From Agrobacterium larrymoorei (GTDB lineage Bacteria > Pseudomonadota > Alphaproteobacteria > Rhizobiales > Rhizobiaceae): 64,000 nt of DNA. Position 1 is the first letter of the stretch. Every line of letters starts with the position of its first letter. The translations under genes and the position numbers were made by a program. The stretch spans positions 1 to 64,000 of the forward strand of contig NZ_JAAMFB010000023.1 of the NCBI RefSeq assembly GCF_013322225.1. The letters run 5' to 3'. Below, piece after piece: positions 16,350-26,388 of the stretch. A model generated the notes under the pieces. The model ran no database searches, was not told the origin of the DNA, and saw nothing but the letters and a program-made list of their open reading frames with translations.

Positions 16350-17552
16350 TCAAAGCGCACTGCGTCGAACCGTCAGGTCCGCACGTTCAAAGACCTGTGG
16401 CAGTAATTCCGTACCGAGACCCGGACCTTCCATCGGCAACACATAACCGTTTTCGATAACGGGAACGTTGGTCACAAGCTCCTTGTACCATCCGGTGTAG
16501 AAAGCACGGACCGACTCCTGGATCATGGTGTTGGTTTGCGAGAAGGACGAGTGAACCGCGGCAGCGTAGGCAACCGGGCCCGTGCAATCATGCGGCGCGT
16601 ATGGGCGATGATAGGTGTCGGCGAGCGAAGAAATCTTGCGACCTTCAGTCAAACCACCGGTCCAGACCAAATCCGTCATGACGATACCGATGGCACCAGC
16701 TTCCAGCATGTCCTTGTAGGGGAAGCGGGAGCCTAACGTCTCCGACGCGCAGATCGGTACACTCGTAGATGCAGCAAGCTCCTTGAGCGCGGAAACGGAA
16801 TTCATTCTGATCGGGTCTTCGTACCATGTCGGGTCGAAGGCTTCGAGTTCACGAGCGATCTTCTTGATGGTCGGCAAGTTCCAGAGACTGTGGAACTCCA
16901 CCATGATCTGCATTCTGTCACCCACGCGGGCGCGGATTTGCTCGAACGGCTTTATGGCGGTGCGCAACTGTTCTGCGGTGATGAAGCGACCATCGTTTTC
17001 GATGGCAGCAGGATCGAACGGCCATATTTTCATGGCCGATATTCCCTGCTCCAGCAGGCTTTCCGCCAACGCGCCCGCATCCGTCATGAAGCCCTTGAGG
17101 TCTTCATAGGGCCCTTCGGAACTGTCGCGGAAATTCCACGTATCGACCGGTTTGATCTTGTTCGAGCGAACATAGCCGTAACCAGCACAGGTATTGTAGA
17201 CCGGAATGCGATCATGGCAGAGACCGCCCAGCATCTGATGGACCGGCTGGTCACAGGCCTTGCCGAAAATGTCCCAAAGAGCAAGATCGATAGCAGATGC
17301 GGCGCGATATTCCGCGCCCGTCGATGCTTGCGCCATCGGCAGGTTCACGAGTTCACGGGCAAGCGCCTCGATCCGAAACGGGTCTTTACCCAGCAGTCGG
17401 CCGGCCAGAACATCATGAATATGCGCCTCGACCGCGCCTGCGCCATAAAAGGTCTCGCCGAGACCGATGACTCCAGCATCCGTATGCGCGCGCACCCAAA
17501 GGACATTCGCAAACTCCTCCGTTCGCAGTGTTTCGATAGATGTAATTTTCAT
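16350..17552 (-). CDS. Mandelate racemase/enolase-superfamily sugar-acid dehydratase
   Basis: A 400-residue two-domain enzyme: capping domain (1-125) and barrel. Metal ligands can be read in MVEFHSLW, WYEDPIRM and ICASETLGS (one Glu each), and the barrel ends with the catalytic-His region YAPHDCTGPVAY. Members of this group remove water from sugar acids to give 2-keto-3-deoxy acids. A strong GGAGGAA site fixes the start. It shares an operon with the SDR gene, and both are divergent from the GntR regulator across a 160-base gap that contains a perfect palindrome. Which acid is used is unknown. Confidence 0.85.
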   Translation of the reverse strand: MKITSIETLRTEEFANVLWVRAHTDAGVIGLGETFYGAGAVEAHIHDVLAGRLLGKDPFRIEALARELVNLPMAQASTGAEYRAASAIDLALWDIFGKACDQPVHQMLGGLCHDRIPVYNTCAGYGYVRSNKIKPVDTWNFRDSSEGPYEDLKGFMTDAGALAESLLEQGISAMKIWPFDPAAIENDGRFITAEQLRTAIKPFEQIRARVGDRMQIMVEFHSLWNLPTIKKIARELEAFDPTWYEDPIRMNSVSALKELAASTSVPICASETLGSRFPYKDMLEAGAIGIVMTDLVWTGGLTEGRKISSLADTYHRPYAPHDCTGPVAYAAAVHSSFSQTNTMIQESVRAFYTGWYKELVTNVPVIENGYVLPMEGPGLGTELLPQVFERADLTVRRSAL

Positions 17553-17640
17553 TGGTTCCTCCGTAGGTCCCGCTTGTAGTGTGCATCCCGTTTATCGAGC
17601 GGACCTCCCAGCACGCTTTGGAAATGGACACTAATATTGC

Positions 17641-17656
17641 TTGTGAAATTTCACAA
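17641..17656. promoter_or_regulatory. Perfect palindromic operator between divergent genes
   Basis: TTGTGAAATTTCACAA is a perfect 16-base palindrome. It lies 57 bases upstream of the GntR regulator and 89 bases upstream of the dehydratase gene. Size and symmetry fit a GntR/FadR-type dimer site, so the adjacent regulator is its likely ligand; this is inferred from position. Confidence 0.65.
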
Positions 17657-17712
17657 CATATTTATATCGGTCGATGCCCTGAATTGTTGACCGCGACGGA
17701 AGGAAACTGGAC

Positions 17713-18468
17713 ATGGCACGTAAGCAGACCAAGCCTAAACCGGTGACGGTAGACACGAAGCCGAAGCGCGCGAACCGGGTCAACTTCATCGATCTTGCCT
17801 ATGAGCGCATCGAGGAACTGCTGATCAATTGCGAGCTGAAGCCGGGCAGCCAATTGACCTTGCAGGAACTGCAGGAAGCCACCGGTCTCGGTCGCACGCC
17901 TGTCCACAATGCCGTCAGCAAGCTTGCCGCAGATACGCTTTTTATCGTTCTGCCTCGCCATGGCTTGCGGGTCGCTCCCATTGATCTGGCGCGGGAACGT
18001 CTGCTCCTGCAACTGCGTCGCGACATGGAGCGGTTTGTCGTGAGGCTGGCTGTGGAGCGCGCGAGCCTTTCCCACCGCAATCAGATGCTGCAGATGGAGC
18101 GAGCGCTTAAAGAACGGCGCGATCAAATCACGCTAAGCGGATTCAACGCCCTAGACCGTCGCATCAACCAGATTCTGCTCGCCGCAGCAAACGAACCGTT
18201 CCTCGAGCACACGTTACGCCCGCTGCATACGATCTATCGCCGTATCGGCTTCATCCACCACACGATTTCGCTCGAAAAGGCAGATCTTTCACAGACGGTC
18301 GACTGCCATTTGTCGGTACTCAATGCAGTCGCGAACCGCCATCTCGATACCGCCCTTTCCGCAACCGACGCGCTGATCGGGTTCGTGGATTCCATGTTCG
18401 ATGAGATGGAAAAAGGAATAGACCCGCGACTGCTGGATTGCAGCATCGAGCCAATCTTCAAGATTTAG
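17713..18468 (+). CDS. GntR-family regulator (FadR-like)
   Basis: The 251-residue protein begins with a basic tail, then a winged helix-turn-helix (about 25-90) with the GntR words AYERIEELLINCELKPGSQLT, LQEATGLGRTPVHNAVSKL and FIVLPRHGLRVAPID. The C-terminal all-helical domain (95-235) fits the FCD sensor type, including MERFVVRLAVERAS. Ribosome site GGAAGGAAA. It is transcribed away from the dehydratase-SDR operon and is the obvious controller of it. The effector would be a sugar acid or pathway intermediate, by analogy with related regulators. Confidence 0.85.
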   Translation: MARKQTKPKPVTVDTKPKRANRVNFIDLAYERIEELLINCELKPGSQLTLQELQEATGLGRTPVHNAVSKLAADTLFIVLPRHGLRVAPIDLARERLLLQLRRDMERFVVRLAVERASLSHRNQMLQMERALKERRDQITLSGFNALDRRINQILLAAANEPFLEHTLRPLHTIYRRIGFIHHTISLEKADLSQTVDCHLSVLNAVANRHLDTALSATDALIGFVDSMFDEMEKGIDPRLLDCSIEPIFKI

Positions 18469-18496
18469 CGCCCGATGGGTGCAGCCAATCGCCGCA

Positions 18497-19306
18497 TCAT
18501 TTGGCGATAAGCAACTCGATGCCGCGTTTTTCAAATTCCTTCGCATCCCTGTCGGAGATGCCGTCATCGGTGATGAAGGAATTTATGACGTCCAGGGAGC
18601 CCAGACGGGTGAATGACGAGCGGTTTATCTTGGTCGAATCCGCGACGAGATAAACATGCGCCGCCGCCTTGATCATGGCTTCCTTCAGCTGAAGATCGGC
18701 AAAGCTTGGATAGGTAAGGCCAGCATCGAGTGCGACACCTGCGGTCGCGAGAAACAGCTTTCCAGCAAAGATGTTGCGAAAATACTCGACCGACTTATCG
18801 CCAGACAGCGAGAGCGTTGGCGACTTGAACTGGCCACCCGGCATGTGAACGGCAAAGCTTGGCACCGAACCAAGAATAATTGCAATGTTGAGGGCGTTGG
18901 TGATCAGGGTCAGATCACGGCGACCGGTCAAGCGGGTTGCGATTTCCGTTGTCGTCGTACCTGCATCGAGAATGAGGGTCTCACCGTCTTTGACAAGGCT
19001 TGCCGCAAGCGCTCCGATGCGGCGTTTCTTGTCCATGTTATCCTGATGGTGGAGGGACATGGTGCCCGCCTGCGGTGCCGCCGTATTAAGGTAGGCCCCA
19101 CCATGTTCACGCGTGATGAAACCCTCGTTTTCAAGTCTTTCGAGATCCTGGCGGATGGTCGCTTCGGAGACGCGGAACGCCGATGCCAGCTCTCTAACAC
19201 GCGCCGAACCTTCCTCCTGCAGCCATTCGAGGATGCGGCGACGTCTTGGTTCGGACAACAGGCCGATCATCGTTTCCGATGCGATATGTTCGTCTTTCGC
19301 TTCCAT
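18497..19306 (-). CDS. DeoR-family repressor of sugar uptake
   Basis: A 269-residue DeoR regulator (start 19306; a longer frame reaches 19339). The N-terminal HTH is RRRILEWLQEEGSARVREL followed by VSEATIRQDLERLENEGF. The C-terminal sugar-phosphate sensor has the characteristic LDAGTTTTEIA, LITNALNIA, GVALDAGLTYPS and DSTKINRSSFT. It is the last gene of the minus-strand transporter operon. Repeated CTTTCG/CGAAAG hexamers in the divergent promoter at 23.7-23.9 kb suit DeoR-type binding, so it probably represses both the transporter operon and the isomerase gene, with a sugar phosphate as inducer. Confidence 0.85.
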   Translation of the reverse strand: MEAKDEHIASETMIGLLSEPRRRRILEWLQEEGSARVRELASAFRVSEATIRQDLERLENEGFITREHGGAYLNTAAPQAGTMSLHHQDNMDKKRRIGALAASLVKDGETLILDAGTTTTEIATRLTGRRDLTLITNALNIAIILGSVPSFAVHMPGGQFKSPTLSLSGDKSVEYFRNIFAGKLFLATAGVALDAGLTYPSFADLQLKEAMIKAAAHVYLVADSTKINRSSFTRLGSLDVINSFITDDGISDRDAKEFEKRGIELLIAK

Positions 19307-19397
19307 GTGGCCCTGCCTGAACCCGTGTTTCGAGATCAAATGAAACTGCTCGATTCCTCTCCCAACCCTTACAACATCGGTTTACCCGATCAAATGA

Positions 19398-20480
19398 TCA
19401 ATTGGCGTTCTGCTGCAGCACCACGCGCGCCTGTAGCTTTTGCTGAACCTGGTCTACGACGACCGCGGCAATGATCACCAGCCCCTTGATCACCGTCTGC
19501 CAGAATGAAGAGACACCCATCATGATCAGTCCATCGGCGAGAATGCCGATGACGAATGCACCGACGATCGTGCCTGCTATGCGGCCACGTCCGCCCGACA
19601 TGGACGTGCCTCCCAACACCGCAGCCGCAATCGCGTTCAGTTCGAATGTCTCACCGGTCGCGGGATGGCTGGCCTGAAGTTGCGATGAGATGATGAGGCC
19701 GACGAGCGCTGCGCAGACACCGGAGAACATATAGACGAACAGCTTTACCCGGTCGACGCGCACACCGGAGAGCGCAGCACCCCGCTCATTTCCGCCCACC
19801 GCATAAATGTGTCGGCCAAGCGGCGTTCTGGTTGCAAGATAGGCCGCGAGCAATGCAACGACCACCATGATCCAGACAGATACCGGCAAGCCGAATAGTG
19901 TTCCCGAACCGATGACGCGGAACGTGTCTGAACCGTATTCCGGATTACCGGAAAGATTGGGAAACGTGCGTCCTTCCGAAAAGAGCAATGCAGCGCCGCG
20001 AGCCACGTAAAGCGTTCCAAGCGTTGCAATGAAAGGTGCGACGTTGAGTTTGGTTATCAGCAATCCGTTTATCCAGCCGATGAACACGCCCACCACAAGC
20101 ACGATCAGGCAGATTTCCAGAGTGTTGAACTGGACGCTGTAACCAACGCCTAAAAAGCAGAGGTCGATACCATAGAGGACGAGATAGCCCGCCACCATGG
20201 CGCACAATCCAACAATCGAACCAACCGAGAGATCGATGCCGCCTGCGATGATGACAAATGTCATGCCGATGGCGAGAAGCGCGTTCAGCGCCACATGCTT
20301 TGAAATAATCAGCATATTACCGGCTGACAGGAAATTCGGCGCGGCGATGGCGAAGAAGGTGAACACAAGGATCAGCGCCACGAATGTCCGCATGTGCAAC
20401 AGCATGAGGAGCGCGGACGTTCGTTTTCTGTGGCTTCCGGTAATGGTCTTGACGTTGCCAGCGGCGTCGATGCTGCTCAT
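19398..20480 (-). CDS. Sugar ABC transporter permease (RbsC-like)
   Basis: This 360-residue inner-membrane protein has about ten hydrophobic segments and the conserved permease stretches NALLAIGMTFVIIAGGIDLSVG, YAVGGNERGAALSGVRV and GTSMSGGRGRIAGTIVGA, the last containing the loop that contacts the ATPase. It belongs to the ribose/galactose/xylose branch of ABC importers. The gene starts inside the stop of the ATPase gene (4-base overlap). With the binding protein and ATPase it would import a monosaccharide or sugar alcohol of unknown identity. Confidence 0.9.
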   Translation of the reverse strand: MSSIDAAGNVKTITGSHRKRTSALLMLLHMRTFVALILVFTFFAIAAPNFLSAGNMLIISKHVALNALLAIGMTFVIIAGGIDLSVGSIVGLCAMVAGYLVLYGIDLCFLGVGYSVQFNTLEICLIVLVVGVFIGWINGLLITKLNVAPFIATLGTLYVARGAALLFSEGRTFPNLSGNPEYGSDTFRVIGSGTLFGLPVSVWIMVVVALLAAYLATRTPLGRHIYAVGGNERGAALSGVRVDRVKLFVYMFSGVCAALVGLIISSQLQASHPATGETFELNAIAAAVLGGTSMSGGRGRIAGTIVGAFVIGILADGLIMMGVSSFWQTVIKGLVIIAAVVVDQVQQKLQARVVLQQNAN

Positions 20481-22021
20481 GATACTTCAACCCTTTTAAG
20501 ATTAGGCGTGGCAGCGGAGATGACATCCGCTGCATTGGCACCGGCCGGGAATTGCCCCGTTAGCCTGCCATTTGCCATGACGAGGATGCGGTCGGAGAGT
20601 GCAAGAACCTCCTCCAGATCCGACGTTACGAACAAAATTCCGAGACCATCTGCCGCAAGGTGTCGCATGGTGCGAAAGATTTCAGCTTTTGCCCCGATGT
20701 CGATGCCGCGTGAAGGCTCGTCCATCAGCAGGATTTTCGGTTTCGTCATCAGCGCCTTGCCGATAACGACCTTCTGCTGGTTGCCACCGGAAAGGCTGGA
20801 CACCGGATGCTCGAGGCTGGCGATCTTGATTGCCATGCGCTTGACGAATTCCTTCGCCTTGTCGGCTTCTGCCTTGAGACTGAGGTGAAAACCGCGGGTA
20901 AAATCACGCAGCGACGACATGGTGAGGTTTTCGCGGATCGTCATGATCTGCACCAGACCGTCACGCTTGCGGTCTTCCGGTATCAGCGCCAGGCCACGGC
21001 GAATACGGCCTGCAACGCTCTTTTCCTTGACCGGCTTGCCCTCGATGAAAAACCGTCCGGTGGAGTTGGGATGTTGTGCCATGATGCATTCCAGCAGCTC
21101 GGAACGCCCGGCACCCATCAGCCCATAGAGCCCTACGATTTCGCCTTGCTTGACCGAAAGCGACATGTGATCAACGGCATAGCCGCCAGCGGGGCTCGGC
21201 AGGCAGATATTTTCAACGCGGAAAACCTCATCACCCATTTCATGCGCGACAGTCTTTGGAAACTCCTTGGACGCACTGCCGATCATGTTGGCGACGATCC
21301 ACGGGATATCCACGCCTTTCATCGAACGGGAGCCGGTGATCACTCCATCGCGGAGCACGGTGATATAGTCGCCGATCCTGATCAGCTCCTCCAGGCGGTG
21401 GGAAATATAGACGATGCCGACGCCCTGTTTCTTGAGGTCGTTGATGACGCGGAACAGCACTTCCACTTCTGCCGCCGAGAGCGCGGAGGTAGGCTCGTCC
21501 AAGATCAGTATCCGGGCGTTTTCCGCCAGTGCCTTGGCAATTTCGATGATCTGCTGCTGGCCGATCCTCAGGTTTCCAAGCGGAACATCAGGATCGATAT
21601 TCTGCTCGAGCCGCTTCATCAGCGCGCGCGCAGCCGCAACTTGCGCGCCTTTGTCTATATGAATGCCGCCAAGGGTCTTTTCGTGCCCGACAAAGATGTT
21701 CTCGGCGACCGTCAAATTGGGAAAAAGGTTCAGCTCCTGAAACACGATGCCCACACCGTGCTTTGCGGCATCCGACTTGTCGGAGAACGTGATTTCCCGA
21801 CCATCGAGTTCAATCGTGCCGCCATTCAGTTGCTCAACGCCAGCGATCACTTTCATAAGTGTGGACTTGCCCGCACCATTTTCACCGACGAGTACATTGA
21901 CCGCGCCCATCCGCAGATCGAAATCGACGTTCTTCAGCGCCTGCGTACCTGGGTATATCTTGGAGCCGTTGCGTATTTTCAGGCCGATGGGATGCGGGTC
22001 TGAAGGCGTCTCTCCCGTCAT
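20477..22021 (-). CDS. Sugar ABC transporter ATP-binding protein (RbsA-like)
   Basis: The 514-residue protein has two fused nucleotide-binding domains. The first holds Walker A GENGAGKST, linker IGQQQIIEIAKAL and Walker B ILILDEPTSAL. The second has the usual degenerate P-loop MGAGRSEL with intact LSGGNQQKVVIGKAL and ILLMDEPSRGIDIG. This double ATPase is standard for ribose-type importers. Both ends overlap neighbours by four bases (DUF2291 gene before, permease after), showing tight translational coupling. Confidence 0.92.
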   Translation of the reverse strand: MTGETPSDPHPIGLKIRNGSKIYPGTQALKNVDFDLRMGAVNVLVGENGAGKSTLMKVIAGVEQLNGGTIELDGREITFSDKSDAAKHGVGIVFQELNLFPNLTVAENIFVGHEKTLGGIHIDKGAQVAAARALMKRLEQNIDPDVPLGNLRIGQQQIIEIAKALAENARILILDEPTSALSAAEVEVLFRVINDLKKQGVGIVYISHRLEELIRIGDYITVLRDGVITGSRSMKGVDIPWIVANMIGSASKEFPKTVAHEMGDEVFRVENICLPSPAGGYAVDHMSLSVKQGEIVGLYGLMGAGRSELLECIMAQHPNSTGRFFIEGKPVKEKSVAGRIRRGLALIPEDRKRDGLVQIMTIRENLTMSSLRDFTRGFHLSLKAEADKAKEFVKRMAIKIASLEHPVSSLSGGNQQKVVIGKALMTKPKILLMDEPSRGIDIGAKAEIFRTMRHLAADGLGILFVTSDLEEVLALSDRILVMANGRLTGQFPAGANAADVISAATPNLKRVEVS

Positions 22022-22641
22022 GGCGCAACCTCTACGGAAACCGGCATGATGAGGGGCTTTTCGCTGGCGGAGCGGATCGTCACCGCCCCAAGGAAGGTGA
22101 TGCGTTTACCCTTCAAAGTCGTATCAGCGCCGGGTAGCTTCGAGACGGCCTTGTCGTTCAAGGCTCTTCCGAGCTTGGCATATTCGATCTGGTCCCGAAA
22201 CGTGGAAAAATCGTAGAGTGTGGTGGTATCGCGCAGCGATGTTCCCTTGATCACCGGCCCCAGCTGAAGCCTTGCGTCCGGCTGGCCATCGCCATCGAGA
22301 TCAATGTCAGCGACACCTGCCTTGGAGGCGCGGTTTTCTTCCGTGACGGTACCACTGCCCTTGACGGCAAAGTTCCAGCCACCACCTGCACCGCCAACAC
22401 GCACGCCATGTTTGGCACCGGCTGCATCCAGTCCAGCCTTGACGTCGTTGCGCAAGGTTGCGAGGTCGACGGCCTTTTCGTTCAAGGCAGGAACGAGCTT
22501 CGCATCAAAAGACGTATCGACGAGTTCAGCAATCGGATCGGCAGCGGCCCCGCCATCTTCGGCGCTCTTGGTCTTGACCAATTTGCAGCCGGAGAGGGAC
22601 ACGACGAGCAGGCCTGCCAAAAGCACGCTGGTAATTTTCAT
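22018..22641 (-). CDS. DUF2291 lipoprotein of the sugar importer
   Basis: A 207-residue protein with a lipoprotein signal (hydrophobic 5-16, lipobox LSGC with Cys19) followed by an acidic, mostly beta domain. Phrases such as FDAKLVPALNEKAVDL, GDGQPDARLQLGPVIKG and GKRITFLGAV identify DUF2291, a family found almost only inside ribose-type ABC operons. Its role is unknown; the position between binding protein and ATPase and the 4-base overlap with the latter suggest an accessory part of the importer at the periplasmic face of the inner membrane. Confidence 0.85.
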   Translation of the reverse strand: MKITSVLLAGLLVVSLSGCKLVKTKSAEDGGAAADPIAELVDTSFDAKLVPALNEKAVDLATLRNDVKAGLDAAGAKHGVRVGGAGGGWNFAVKGSGTVTEENRASKAGVADIDLDGDGQPDARLQLGPVIKGTSLRDTTTLYDFSTFRDQIEYAKLGRALNDKAVSKLPGADTTLKGKRITFLGAVTIRSASEKPLIMPVSVEVAP

Positions 22642-22707
22642 GGCTATTCGACTTTCTGAAAAGCGGAAACCACCCGGACCAGGACGCGGCCCGGGTGGTC
22701 GTCACGA

Positions 22708-23700
<993 letters not shown>

Positions 23701-23705
23701 CTATC

Positions 23706-23911
23706 GATTGCTTTCGAATTTTGTCAATATACTTTTGCAAATCTCGTATTCGTCTTTCGTTTCAGAAGATTTTTATTGCTATTTGTGCGATGCACGATGT
23801 TTTTTGCACTGCAATACAGTAAAGATCTAGGAAATTTCCTTGAAAACATTATAAGCCTGTGCAGAATGACAGAAGATCGAAAGAATTCGAAAGCAATCAG
23901 AAGCGCGAAAG
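23706..23911. promoter_or_regulatory. Divergent DeoR-type operator array
   Basis: GATTGCTTTCGAATT (23706-23720) is repeated as its exact reverse complement AATTCGAAAGCAATC (23884-23898). The core hexamer CTTTCG occurs at 23711 and 23754, and its complement CGAAAG at 23878, 23888 and 23906. The sites flank both promoters between the importer operon and the isomerase gene, as expected for repression from two sides, possibly by looping. Assignment to the DeoR product is inferred. Confidence 0.6.
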
Positions 23912-23937
23912 AACTGATCGCCTGCTTGGAGGAGCAT

Positions 23938-24918
23938 ATGACCACACAACGTTTTGGTGCCGGCATCTGGCATTTCGCCACGTATCTCGATCGTTATGCA
24001 ACTGACGGATACGGCACTCCAAGAAGCGTTATCGATGCCATCGATCTGGCTGGGCAGGTCAAGGATCTGTCGGTGGTGGATATCAACTATCCTTTCTTTG
24101 GCGGTGATTTTTCCAACGCTCAGGTCAAGGAAGCGCTCGATCGCAACAATCTCGGCGTCATCGGCATTACGCCCGAAATCTACACCCGCGAATTCGTCAA
24201 AGGCTCTTTCACCAATCCGGATGCCGGCGTTCGGCGACGGGCACATGAGATCGTGACGGACGCATGCGATCAGGTGCGGTTCTTCGGCGCTGACTATGTC
24301 AAACTATGGCCTGGGCAGGATGGATGGGACTACCCCTTCCAGGTCGATTACGGCACGCTGTGGAAGCATTCGCTCGATGGCGTCGGCCAACTTGCCAGCG
24401 AGAACCCGGACCTGAAGTTCGTCATCGAGTACAAGCCACGCGAACCGCGCGTGCGCATGAGCTTCGGTTCTGTCGCTCGCACTCTGCTGGGTATTGAGAA
24501 GATAGGCCTGCCGAATGTCGGCATCCTGCTGGACTTCGGTCACGCCATCATGGGCGGCGAATCCGCCGCCGATAGTGCGCAGCTTGCCATCGATTACGGT
24601 CGCCTCTTCGGCATGGACGTGAACGACAATTATCGCTCCTGGGATGACGATCTCGTTGCGGGCAGCCTCCACCCTATCGAACTGTTCGAGTTCTTCTACT
24701 TACTCAGAAAGAACAAATGGGAAGGCGTCTGGCAGTTGGACCAGTTCCCGTTCCGCGAAGACAGTGTCGCCACCGCAAACCACGCAATCGACTTCCTGAA
24801 AGCCGCCGACAAGGGCCTTGATGCACTTGATGTCGACGCATTGAAGGAAGCACAAAGCCGCCACGATGCTATTGGCGCGCTGAAGATCGCGCAGAAGGCC
24901 CTGTTCGGCGCCATGTAG
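23938..24918 (+). CDS. TIM-barrel sugar (phosphate) isomerase/epimerase
   Basis: This 326-residue soluble enzyme belongs to the xylose-isomerase-like TIM-barrel fold. Metal-site stretches are VIEYKPREPR (Glu), ILLDFGHAIMGGESAADS (Asp/His), GMDVNDNYRSWDDDLVAGS (Asp/His) and WQLDQFPFREDS (Asp). The start ATG 23938 follows GGAGGAG; the same open frame extends far upstream, but only as a shadow of the binding-protein gene. Divergence from the importer operon and shared operator repeats suggest it interconverts the imported sugar. Relatives include rhamnose/tagatose-type isomerases; exact substrate is unknown. Confidence 0.85.
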   Translation: MTTQRFGAGIWHFATYLDRYATDGYGTPRSVIDAIDLAGQVKDLSVVDINYPFFGGDFSNAQVKEALDRNNLGVIGITPEIYTREFVKGSFTNPDAGVRRRAHEIVTDACDQVRFFGADYVKLWPGQDGWDYPFQVDYGTLWKHSLDGVGQLASENPDLKFVIEYKPREPRVRMSFGSVARTLLGIEKIGLPNVGILLDFGHAIMGGESAADSAQLAIDYGRLFGMDVNDNYRSWDDDLVAGSLHPIELFEFFYLLRKNKWEGVWQLDQFPFREDSVATANHAIDFLKAADKGLDALDVDALKEAQSRHDAIGALKIAQKALFGAM

Positions 24919-24956
24919 GCGGCGCTCGGCTTTTTTAGTTTTAGACGAGATATTAG

Positions 24957-24979
24957 GCTTGCCTAATTCGTAGGCAAGC
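24957..24979. terminator. Perfect stem-loop after the isomerase gene
   Basis: GCTTGCCTA and TAGGCAAGC pair perfectly around ATTCG. It lies 38 bases after the isomerase stop, with T-rich sequence (TTTTTTAGTTTT, 24931-24942) before rather than after it. It may be a processing or termination structure, or a dispersed repeat; a classic U-tract is missing. Confidence 0.35.
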
Positions 24980-25076
24980 GAAATTATTTGCTATCAAATG
25001 AAACTTTCGCCAGCGTTTGATGCATGGCGTTGCCCGCGGCATTCAACCCGTGACGTAAGGAGTTTTCGGGCTTCAC

Positions 25077-25101
25077 GGAACCTCATCGTCTTTCCGGTGT
25101 T
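25077..25101 (+). promoter_or_regulatory. EcfG-like promoter before the second glycan operon
   Basis: GGAAC (25077-25081) and TGTT (25098-25101) are separated by 16 bases, one base off the EcfG general-stress consensus GGAAC-N16-CGTT. It is correctly oriented and ends 73 bases before the first glycosyltransferase start. Confidence 0.5.
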
Positions 25102-25174
25102 CGGTTTTCGGTTCAGAAGCGGCGTTTACGACACGTGCCTGACAAACGCCCTCCAGTCTCGGTGATTGCCCTCC

Positions 25175-26329
25175 ATGACAGCCCGTCGCCTCGTCGTCAT
25201 CAGTGATTTTCAGGACGGCCATTCATCCGAAGATCATCTACCCGACGTTGATGCCTATCGTTGCCAGTGGTCAGGCGGGGCTCGTGGGGAAGAACCCCGC
25301 AGAATCGGACATCCCGACGAGATTGTTGTTTATGGCGGCTATCTGGAGCGTTTGCCCTTGGCAGCAATCAAAGCCGGGCTTGTGGATTGCGCAGAGATAT
25401 GGACGCACTGGCGCGGAGAAAACCCGCCCCACAGCTGGACCACGGTTTCGCCGTATCTGACGCGTCGTGCCTTTCGCATGAATGGACCAGATGCGCCTAT
25501 CAACTCAAACGACATGTTGGGGCATATCGAAGCCTTCGGTGCGCCAGATGTTCTGTGCGTGTGGGGCTTGGGCGTTCACGAAGACATTCTCGCCGCCTGC
25601 ACGCCAAGCTTTAAAATCTACAATTCGATTGACGCCCCGGCACTGCGCATTCCACCAAATGTCAGTCGTCATTTCGATTTGGTGCTGACAGGAGCGGACT
25701 GGCAATCGCAGGAGGTCAAGGCACGTCATCCGAAGATGCAGACAAGTGTGATGCCGATCGGACCCGAATTCGCATCGGACGTCACGTTTCACCCGCTCGA
25801 TCTGCCAAAGGCTTACGACATTATCTATGTCGCAGCGGCACAGGCCTATAAACGGCATGATGTCCTTTTCAACGCCCTTGCCAAACTGCCAACTACGCTT
25901 CGCACGGTTTGCGTTTGCGGATATGGCGAAATGGCCGATGATCTCAGAAGACAGGCTTTCGAACTCAATATCCATGTCGATTTTATCGGCCCTCCGGGCG
26001 TACCCTTCGAGGAAGTCAACCGGTTGATGAACCAATCGCGGATCGGGGTGGTTTGCGGGGTCGATGATGGCGCGCCCGCAATCATCACGGAATATATGCT
26101 TGCCGGTATACCGGTGCTGGCCAACAGTGCGTTGCGGTGTGGGCTACAGTATATCAGCGATGCCACCGGGCGCACGGCTTCCGAAGACGATTTCCATCTC
26201 GGAATTCTCGACCTGCTGGACCGGTGCGAAGCACTTTCACCGCGTGACCATGTGCTTCAACACTGGACCTGGCCTCACACGATAAAGCGATTTGCGCAGC
26301 TGACGAATAATTTTCGAAAATTTGAATAG
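25175..26329 (+). CDS. GT4-like glycosyltransferase
   Basis: The 384-residue protein (ATG 25175; a TTG at 25166 is possible) has GT-B architecture. The C-terminal half contains YDIIYVAAAQAYKRHDVLF, HVDFIGPPGVPFEEVNRLM and the donor-binding VCGVDDGAPAIITEYMLAGIPVLAN, a variant of the GT4 E-x7-E region. The N-terminal half is less typical, with VVISDFQDGHSSEDH and a Trp-rich IWTHWRGENPPHSW. It is first of a four-gene operon encoding three further GT-B domains. The sugar and acceptor are unknown. Confidence 0.75.
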   Translation: MTARRLVVISDFQDGHSSEDHLPDVDAYRCQWSGGARGEEPRRIGHPDEIVVYGGYLERLPLAAIKAGLVDCAEIWTHWRGENPPHSWTTVSPYLTRRAFRMNGPDAPINSNDMLGHIEAFGAPDVLCVWGLGVHEDILAACTPSFKIYNSIDAPALRIPPNVSRHFDLVLTGADWQSQEVKARHPKMQTSVMPIGPEFASDVTFHPLDLPKAYDIIYVAAAQAYKRHDVLFNALAKLPTTLRTVCVCGYGEMADDLRRQAFELNIHVDFIGPPGVPFEEVNRLMNQSRIGVVCGVDDGAPAIITEYMLAGIPVLANSALRCGLQYISDATGRTASEDDFHLGILDLLDRCEALSPRDHVLQHWTWPHTIKRFAQLTNNFRKFE

Positions 26330-26388
26330 AGTTGGCGGAACAAGAAGATCACATACAGGTTCGGTGGCGTCGTCTTAAGGGGTACGCG

